Assembly: GCA_964628055.1 (NCBI GenBank)
Contig: CAZVNL010000059.1
Span: 1-6,850, forward strand
Reading direction: 5' to 3'
DNA from: CAZBEL01 sp964628055
GTDB taxonomy: Bacteria; Fidelibacterota; Marinisomatia; Marinisomatales; TCS56
Length of the DNA stretch: 6,850 nucleotides
The notes beneath the pieces were generated by a model. That model ran no database searches. It was not told the origin of the DNA and worked only from the letters and a program-made list of their open reading frames with translations. The position numbers and the translations under genes were made by a program. Positions 1 to 4,818 of the stretch are shown in pieces. Every line of letters starts with the position of its first letter. Within the stretch, counting starts at the first letter, position 1.

Positions 1-625
1 AAATGGGTAGCCAAAGAAGGGTGAAACGTGTGACAACTCCCCGGTTGGTAAATTGCCGCTCGTCGCAAGCGCCTTTCGGAAAAATGATGTCTTCGTTCTT
101 TTCCGGTTTTGGTATTCAATGTCCCAGCGTTGACTAGTAACAATTTCCATTTAATATCCGGGCATGGAAGGTTGCCAGGGGACTTACGCTGACAACTAAG
201 GAACTATTAGTGTAGAGGTAGGGTACCAGGGGCTGCCATAGATCACAGACGGTCTCAACTGCAAACACCACTTCCTACCGGTAATCTACGTTTCTGACTA
301 AGTGTTGATCCAGTCTACGCTAAAGCAGCTTGTTAAAACCGCTGTAATCGTTCCGGAACGAAAAACTCTTGCCTGCTGAAAGCCATTAGCAGCGATGAAT
401 CTTACCTGGTTTTTATCCTTGGCTGGTTCAATACCGATAATTATCTCTCCACTAATAAATTAACACTTTTAAGCTAATGTCAGTACACTTGCATTCATAC
501 TTGTTCTGCTTTTCTTGGTTGGGGATTTTTAGCTTAAAACATTACCATTGTTTTACCATCCGGCAAAGAGGAACATAGCTATCGTTGGCTTGCTTTAGTA
601 ATACAAAAAAACCAAGGAGTCAACT
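1..625. other. Intergenic region with no recognisable gene
   Basis: I see no open frame with a plausible start and family resemblance on either strand; stops are frequent in the forward frame I translated most fully. The last stretch is the 5' flank of the LVIVD-repeat gene, including an AAGGAG ribosome binding site at 614-619, six bases before its ATG. No clear -35/-10 pair could be placed. An 11-bp inverted repeat at 467-539 is listed separately. The rest could be decayed sequence or a long untranslated region; nothing in it allows a choice. Confidence 0.6.
467..539. repeat. 11-bp inverted repeat upstream of the LVIVD-repeat gene
   Basis: TTTTAAGCTAA at 467-477 is the exact reverse complement of TTAGCTTAAAA at 529-539, with 51 bases between the arms. 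The arms are AT-rich and contain AAGCT. The long spacer makes a simple terminator unlikely. It could be a pair of regulator half-sites or chance in AT-rich DNA. Confidence 0.35.
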
Positions 626-1252
626 ATGAAAAAACCACAGCTACCTATCCTTACTTTTGCCATGCTTTTTATCTCCGTAGGAGCTTACCCGCAAGAGGCC
701 ACCAACGCAGATAGTAATGTAACCCTTATTGGCCGATGGCCTAACGGACCTTGCGATGCTGTTTTTGTTGTGGGAAACTACGCCTATATTGGAAACGGCG
801 GCGCAATTGATATACTAGATATTTCCTATCCCGCCACGCCGGAAAGAGTTGGACAGATGATAACACCGTCTGTTGTTTGGGGAATACATGTTTCCGGGAA
901 TTATGTGTATGTGGCCGATGGGGAGGATGGGCTTTATATTTTACGTAATGATTTGCTTTTAGGGGTAGCATCTGGTGAAGTATTCCCTCTGGGTTTTGCT
1001 TTATCGTAAAATTATCCCAATCCCTTTAATCCCGTAACAACTATTTCATATCAATTACCGAAATCAGTATTTGTAAATCTCTCCATTTACAATGTAGCTG
1101 GTCAGTGAGTTGAGAAATTGGTAAGTGAACATAAAACTGTTGGTTATTATTCAGTAACCTGGAAGGCCAATGGTGTTGGATCAGGTCTGTATTTCTATAG
1201 AATTGAAGCGGGGGAATACTCTGAAACAAAGAAGTGTCTGATACTTAAGTAA
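626..1252 (+). pseudogene. Broken secreted LVIVD-repeat protein with C-terminal sorting domain
   Basis: The start is an ATG with AAGGAG six bases upstream. The product begins with a signal peptide (KK, then a hydrophobic stretch to about residue 21). About one and a half LVIVD-type beta-propeller repeats follow (GNYAYIGNGG..IDILDIS..PERVG; SGNYVYVADGEDGLYIL). In the same frame, after a TAA at 1007-1009, the sequence continues NYPNPFNPVTTISYQLP...SIYNVAGQ, meets a TGA at 1106-1108, then runs VEKLVSEHK...GLYFYRIEAGEY...ILK to a TAA at 1250-1252. This is a typical type IX / FlgD-Ig-like sorting tail, normally FALSQNYPNPFNP, so the first stop replaces a Gln codon (CAA to TAA) and the second could be CGA to TGA. 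Without the tail the product of 127 residues would lack its export or anchoring signal. Family members usually carry many more repeats, so internal repeats also seem to be lost. The role of intact relatives is poorly known; they are presumed extracellular or cell-surface proteins. Confidence 0.75.
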
Positions 1253-1577
1253 CGTGGGTAACGGCGATCTAACCTCCAGTCCACCAGACGCCTAAAGTAT
1301 GCAACGTCGGATCCAATGTACATAAGCCTGTTCGGTGTCCCGGCTGTAATGGTTGATAAGAATTATATCGCCGACCTGGTTGAGCAATTGCGTTGGACAT
1401 ATTTCACCTTTATTACAATAACCCGTTGTGCAAATTAGACAGGCACATAAGCCAGGGCATGTTTTACATGTTTTAAGGGACGTCCTGTGATGTAATATTT
1501 CGTATTGAGTAAAAAGAAGTGTGGTGGGTAATACGAGTAGGTTTTACAGTTCTGCTTTTGATATTCACAGACAAAGG
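1253..1577. other. Convergent intergenic region, no gene seen
   Basis: This lies between the end of the broken plus-strand gene and the end of the minus-strand kinase gene. No coding frame or strong intrinsic terminator is visible. It includes a short tandem repeat (1458-1475) and a weak 6-bp inverted repeat, CGTATT 1501-1506 and AATACG 1531-1536. The latter might act as a poor terminator for the leftward operon but has no T-run. Confidence 0.5.
1458..1475. repeat. Two perfect tandem copies of CATGTTTTA
   Basis: CATGTTTTA at 1458-1466 is repeated immediately at 1467-1475. It is only two copies of nine bases, with no known function; replication slippage is the simplest origin. Confidence 0.5.
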
Positions 1578-2765
1578 TCAAGGGTTAAATGTTAGCCAAG
1601 CCTCAATGCCGGCGCCCAGGGCCGGGGCTTCCCGAAGTCGGGAGATTTGGAGGCGCTCCGGCCGGAGCCTTCCCTGGGTTAGATAATGTTGTTTGGCCCG
1701 GTTGTCCAGGTGTGAGGACTGTTTAATTAAGTCACTCAGTTCAGTTATACACGGTCGCCATAAAAGGGGGGTTGCCTGGGCCTGAGCCATAAGGCTGCCC
1801 AAGCGCTGACCGATGACGATCCGGTCAAAGAGAGTTCCTAAAAAGGGGTGTTTGCTCCAAGGGGCCGGTCGTTGGGGATTCACCAGACCGAAAATTCCCT
1901 TCCATCCCGCATAAAGGGTGAGGAGGCGTTCGTACAACAATGTGGCCAGGTAATGGCTCACTTCCCGGAAGGTCCCTTGGGCGGCCTGTTCACCTGCAAG
2001 GGCCCGGTTTAAAATCTGTTCCGGGAAAATCTGGTTGGCGGTGAGCGTTTCTACGGAGGTATTAGTGTGGTCGCCGTAGAGAGTTTGAATTCCATTAGCG
2101 GAAGCGTAACGCTCCAGGGAGATTCCACGGTCGTTTTTCAGTTCCCAGGTTTTTACGATCCACTCCCTAACTTCATCGAAAGGAACAAGTCGCCCTTGGA
2201 TTTTCAGGGCATCGGCTGCACCGGTTCCACCCCCCAGGTAATAGGCAGAGGCAACATCACTAAATAGACCTTGGAGTGAATACTCCTCTCCCACCCCGCA
2301 ATAGTCAGCATCGCTTCCTAATTTAGCCAGGGGGGTCACCAGTTTCACACCCCGTCGTTGAAGTAGTTTTTCCACCTGGTGAGCAAACCGGGGTAGACGA
2401 GGGCCGTTTGCCATGGCGGCGATGCCACGTTTATCATCAGTCTTTAGGCCGGGCATGCCCATTCCCAGTAGGACTGGTTGGTCTTGAGCCAGCTCGGTGA
2501 TCACTTCAGCGGTGGCTTCTATGTAAGCCTGCCCCTGGCTCTCTTCTGCCGGGGTGAGGCGAATGTTACCAGCCGCCATTTCTTGCAATTGCGTTTGGAG
2601 GCTGACGGGTTGGAAATCTTTTTGGTAATGAGGATAGTCGCGAAACCGACGTTGAGCGTAGCGCGTCCCTAAAGAAAACCGCTGTTCCTGGTTCACCTCT
2701 ATGGTCCAGCCACTCACCTTGGTGGCGCCTCCATCTAGGCCAATTAATACATACGGTGGGGGCAT
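1578..2765 (-). CDS. ROK-like sugar kinase / actin-fold ATPase family protein
   Basis: The preferred ATG at 2765 gives 395 residues; a GTG at 2780 would add five. Neither has a clear ribosome binding site, but the ATG puts the phosphate-binding loop at the usual distance from the N-terminus. In numbering from the GTG, visible ROK/hexokinase-fold landmarks are: phosphate-1 loop IGLDGGATKVSGW (13-25), GMGMPGLK (106-113), SDADYCGVGEE (156-166) where D157 aligns with the catalytic Asp of the family NDAN motif, YLGGGTGAADAL (181-192) as the phosphate-2 loop, and LERYASANGI (222-231) aligning with the ROK LExxxSG segment. APALGAGIEAW near the C-terminus matches the final adenosine-binding helix. 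The His/Cys zinc cluster normally just before LExxxSG is absent (GIS where GC is expected), and the protein is longer than the roughly 300-residue norm. The likely role is ATP-dependent phosphorylation of a hexose or amino sugar in the cytoplasm; substrate unknown. It starts 26 bases (ATG) or 11 bases (GTG) after the glycosyltransferase stop, so the two are probably cotranscribed. It ends in TGA. Confidence 0.72.
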   Translation of the reverse strand: MPPPYVLIGLDGGATKVSGWTIEVNQEQRFSLGTRYAQRRFRDYPHYQKDFQPVSLQTQLQEMAAGNIRLTPAEESQGQAYIEATAEVITELAQDQPVLLGMGMPGLKTDDKRGIAAMANGPRLPRFAHQVEKLLQRRGVKLVTPLAKLGSDADYCGVGEEYSLQGLFSDVASAYYLGGGTGAADALKIQGRLVPFDEVREWIVKTWELKNDRGISLERYASANGIQTLYGDHTNTSVETLTANQIFPEQILNRALAGEQAAQGTFREVSHYLATLLYERLLTLYAGWKGIFGLVNPQRPAPWSKHPFLGTLFDRIVIGQRLGSLMAQAQATPLLWRPCITELSDLIKQSSHLDNRAKQHYLTQGRLRPERLQISRLREAPALGAGIEAWLTFNP

Positions 2766-2791
2766 GTTTAAGTCAAACACCGATAGATGTT

Positions 2792-4339
2792 TTAATTTTG
2801 TTCAACCTGGAATTCATTCAACCTTTGGCGCCGGAGGAGGGCCTGTTTACGCATCCAGTCTTTCGCTTCGTCGTTCCGGTCGGTGGTGGCCTGATCGATG
2901 CTGTGGTCCGTGCCTCCCGCGTGGCGAATTACTTCATAGATGGGCGCGCAAATCCGTCCGATGCGATAATGTTCGCTGATGCGCAGGACCATATCGTAAT
3001 CTTCCCCGTAGTTCCGGGCAAAGGGTTCGTCATTAATACTGAAATACCCCATTTCCTTGATCAACTGGATGGGAATCGCCCGGGGCGCGCCGGCACCGTT
3101 GATCCGTAGCAGGTTGTTGCGCCCGTTCTCCTCGGTCCATTCATCGTGCGTGACGACGGGAATGGATTCCATGCGGATAATTTCCCCCGATGGTTTCTTT
3201 TCCCACACCTCGTAAGAACCGATGACCATCCCGATAGTAGGGTCGGCTTCAAAGGTTTGCAGGATGGTCGCTACTGCATTAGGTTTTAGTCGGTCGTCAG
3301 AATCCAATTGAACGTAGTACTCTCCCCGGGCCTGGCAAACACCCAGGTTCAGGCAAAAACCAATATTATTGATGTCGGTAACCAGTAACCGGACTTCCGG
3401 TCGATTGGGGTCGTAACGGTCTCCGGTTGGCACATAGCGTTTAACCGCTTGTATGGTTGGGTCGGTTTGACCGCCATTCACTACCACGATAACCTCGATT
3501 TCCGGTTCGGTTTGAGCCTGGACACTTTCGATGGCCGTGCCGATGAATTCCGGGCGGTAGAAAACAGGAATAACCACCGAAACCTTCAACTCGGGAAGGG
3601 TGGTTGGCTGGGGACGATCCTGGTAGTATTTCCCCGGCGGGAGGAAGGCGTTGATGCGCCGCAAGTGGTTGGCAAGCACCTGTTCCGCTTCTTGCTGAAT
3701 CTCCTTCCCGGCCTTGAGGTAGTCAAATACATCGGCTTCCTGTTTTTGAGCGACGACGGTGTACAGGGAGCCCTGCATTTTATTGGCAATATGAATGATT
3801 TCAGCCCGTTCAGCAATCTTCAGGCGCAGGTCGTAGAGGTAATGGTATTGGAGGGATTCGTCGAAATACCCCCATTCTGATAAGAGCCGGCGATTCCAGA
3901 GGAACACATAACCGTAATCCTGGTTGTCCCGCACCCGCCCAGGGTGATGATCCAACAATCGAATCTCTTTCTTGACTTCCCTGTCCACCAGTTCATAATC
4001 GCCGTAGACCATCCCCACGTTCGGGTGCCGGAGGAGCACCTGTTCCATGATATCTCTGAAGCCGGATTTTAAGAATATGGGTTGTGACCGGTTATTAAGA
4101 TAGATGATCCAATCACCGGAGCATTTCTCCAAAGCCAGATTCATCTGTTGCGGGTAGGTCAGGTCTTTAACCTGAAAGGTAGTTACCCTTGGGCCTCCGA
4201 CAAATTCTCCGTTTCCACTTTGCAGGGCAAACACTTCCCATTCCTCACCGAATTCATCAATGATGGACTGGTAAGTACGCTGGTGTATTTCAGGTGCCTG
4301 GTCTTCTGGTAGATGGAAAATAATGGGAAAATTTATCAA
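2792..4339 (-). CDS. Tandem-domain family 2 (GT-A) glycosyltransferase
   Basis: The open frame can start at a GTG (4345) or two codons later at a TTG (4339). The GGAGG at 4349-4345 overlaps the GTG but sits five bases before the TTG, so I choose the TTG (515 residues). In numbering from the GTG, residues 1-200 form a degenerate GT-A domain: SGDWIIYLNN (76-85) sits where a DxD metal site belongs, but both Asp are missing. Residues 254-480 form an intact GT2 domain: KVSVVIPVFYRPEFIGTAIESVQAQT (254-279, nucleotide-sugar binding strand), LDSDD (347-351, DxD motif), NGAGAP (416-421) and GEDYDMVLRIS (447-457, the ED catalytic-base motif). There is no signal peptide or membrane helix, so it is probably a cytoplasmic or peripheral enzyme that transfers a sugar from a nucleotide donor in surface-glycan or glycolipid assembly. 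The acceptor is unknown. It is first in a leftward pair with the ROK-like kinase and divergent from asnB. Confidence 0.85.
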   Translation of the reverse strand: MINFPIIFHLPEDQAPEIHQRTYQSIIDEFGEEWEVFALQSGNGEFVGGPRVTTFQVKDLTYPQQMNLALEKCSGDWIIYLNNRSQPIFLKSGFRDIMEQVLLRHPNVGMVYGDYELVDREVKKEIRLLDHHPGRVRDNQDYGYVFLWNRRLLSEWGYFDESLQYHYLYDLRLKIAERAEIIHIANKMQGSLYTVVAQKQEADVFDYLKAGKEIQQEAEQVLANHLRRINAFLPPGKYYQDRPQPTTLPELKVSVVIPVFYRPEFIGTAIESVQAQTEPEIEVIVVVNGGQTDPTIQAVKRYVPTGDRYDPNRPEVRLLVTDINNIGFCLNLGVCQARGEYYVQLDSDDRLKPNAVATILQTFEADPTIGMVIGSYEVWEKKPSGEIIRMESIPVVTHDEWTEENGRNNLLRINGAGAPRAIPIQLIKEMGYFSINDEPFARNYGEDYDMVLRISEHYRIGRICAPIYEVIRHAGGTDHSIDQATTDRNDEAKDWMRKQALLRRQRLNEFQVEQN

Positions 4340-4344
4340 GGGCA

Positions 4345-4349
4345 CCTCC
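4345..4349 (-). promoter_or_regulatory. Ribosome binding site deciding the glycosyltransferase start
   Basis: Read on the minus strand, GGAGG runs from 4349 to 4345 and its last G is the first base of the GTG candidate start. Spacing to that GTG is therefore impossible, while the TTG at 4339-4337 follows after a five-base spacer. This favours the TTG. Confidence 0.6.
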
Positions 4350-4632
4350 GGTTTGTTGATTGGGTTTGTCCTTTCCTGTACTGTAAAAAGGGTTTCTAAT
4401 TGGATGTGAATATTAAGTCAGAAAACCCATTAATGACGAGAATATGGTTTATCTGGTTGACGGTGTTTCATTCCTAACAGCGGAAATTGTCTGTTTATAG
4501 ACAGTAGCAAATATTAATGAACCCATCTATAAAAGCCTTAACTTCAATTGACCCCAAAGTGTATACGATGTCTGTAATTTCGACGAAAAGAGTATCTTAA
4601 TTCAAGGACCCCAGTATAAATTCGCACCAATT
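4346..4632. promoter_or_regulatory. Divergent control region between glycosyltransferase and asnB leader
   Basis: This AT-rich region must hold promoters for both the leftward glycosyltransferase/kinase pair and the rightward asnB leader. It contains no gene that I can support. A 14-base near-palindrome, CTGTTTATAGACAG, lies at 4491-4504 (one mismatched pair) and could be an operator. For the leftward genes only weak -10/-35 resemblances are visible, so I do not place that promoter. Confidence 0.5.
4548..4578 (+). promoter_or_regulatory. Candidate promoter of the asnB leader transcript
   Basis: TTGACC at 4548-4553 (five of six to TTGACA) and TGTAAT at 4573-4578 (five of six to TATAAT) are separated by 19 bases, slightly longer than the ideal 17. 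Transcription would begin near 4585, about 48 bases before the leader ORF. An alternative -10-like TATAAA at 4615-4620 has no matching -35 and would leave the leader ORF almost leaderless. The promoter preference of this phylum is unknown to me. Confidence 0.35.
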
Positions 4633-4725
4633 ATGCGACTTCTAATTAACATAATTGCCCCGGTTGCGGGACTAAATGATCTCAATAATGACGCCAATAA
4701 TCCTGAGGTGGGGCTGATTATGTAA
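4633..4725 (+). CDS. Asparagine-rich leader peptide of asnB (attenuator control peptide)
   Basis: This 30-codon ORF runs from an ATG at 4633 to a TAA at 4723-4725. It has Asn codons at positions 6, 15, 18, 19, 22 and 23, and Asp at 16 and 20; residues 15-23 read NDLNNDANN. Five of nine codons for the very amino acid made by the downstream enzyme is the signature of an attenuation leader peptide. Its last codons and stop lie inside RNA segment 2 (GGTGGGG...TTATGTAA), so a ribosome reaching the stop would mask that segment, while one stalled at the Asn run would leave all or most of it free. No good ribosome binding site precedes the ATG: the nearest, AAGGA at 4604-4608, is 24 bases away. That is the weakest point. 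The peptide probably has no function apart from being translated. Confidence 0.72.
   Translation: MRLLINIIAPVAGLNDLNNDANNPEVGLIM
4649..4723 (+). promoter_or_regulatory. Attenuator pairing 1:2 (protector / pause hairpin)
   Basis: ACATAAT at 4649-4655 pairs perfectly with ATTATGT at 4717-4723. T4656 can wobble-pair with G4716, T4715 bulges, and GCCCC at 4657-4661 pairs with GGGGC at 4710-4714, with G4662-T4709 as a possible further wobble. That gives 12 Watson-Crick pairs plus two wobbles around a 46-base loop containing the Asn codon cluster. Forming this hairpin would occupy segment 2 and so allow the terminator. A competing local hairpin, CCCG 4659-4662 with CGGG 4667-4670 around a GTTG loop, overlaps segment 1. 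Confidence 0.6.
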
Positions 4726-4765
4726 CCCTGAAGTAACCGAATTTACATAAAACCCCCACACCTCA
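4704..4765 (+). promoter_or_regulatory. Attenuator pairing 2:3 (antiterminator hairpin)
   Basis: TGAGGTG at 4704-4710 pairs with CACCTCA at 4759-4765, A4758 bulges, GGG at 4711-4713 pairs with CCC at 4755-4757, and after a four-by-four internal loop TTATGTAA at 4718-4725 pairs perfectly with TTACATAA at 4743-4750. The total is 18 Watson-Crick pairs around a 17-base loop. It uses the A and C bases (4749-4757) needed for the terminator stem, so the two structures exclude each other. The first part of its 5' arm is leader-peptide coding sequence and the arm ends with the leader stop codon. Confidence 0.72.
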
Positions 4766-4789
4766 AATAAATGGTTGCGGGGGTTTTTT
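4749..4789 (+). terminator. Attenuator pairing 3:4, intrinsic terminator in the asnB leader
   Basis: AAAACCCCC at 4749-4757 pairs with GGGGGTTTT at 4779-4787, nine pairs, and the T-run continues to 4789 (six T in all), followed by ATTTCAT. ACC at 4760-4762 can also pair with GGT at 4773-4775 inside the 21-base loop. It points toward asnB and ends 29 bases before the asnB ATG. No gene other than the short leader ORF lies upstream on this strand, so this is a conditional terminator in a leader rather than the end of another operon. An in-frame ATG at 4771 lies in its loop and should not be taken as the asnB start. Confidence 0.82.
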
Positions 4790-4818
4790 ATTTCATAAAA
4801 AACGGAGAAATCATCGAC

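Noticed and set aside
626..1252. Alternative genetic code explaining the two in-frame stops
   Set aside because: Intact neighbouring genes terminate with TAA and TGA at the expected family lengths, so reassignment of these codons is not supported.
1501..1536. Inverted repeat CGTATT/AATACG as a terminator for the leftward operon
   Set aside because: The stem is only six pairs with a long loop and no T-run on the minus strand.
2756..3109. Plus-strand ORFs opposite the glycosyltransferase and kinase
   Set aside because: They lie antisense to genes with clear family motifs and have no motifs of their own.
4676..4717. Alternative 13-codon leader ORF (MISIMTPIILRWG)
   Set aside because: It contains no Asn codon, and its stop at 4715 does not fit the pairing logic as well as the 4633-4725 frame.
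4704..4789. Metabolite riboswitch or T-box instead of a peptide attenuator
   Set aside because: I see no T-box bulge motif or aptamer core that I recognise, and the Asn-rich ORF overlapping the pairing segments explains the structure better.
4771..4818. A 16-residue N-terminal extension of asnB from an ATG at 4771
   Set aside because: It would place the catalytic Cys internally, and the ATG lies in the loop of the leader terminator; MCGI at 4819 is the functional start.
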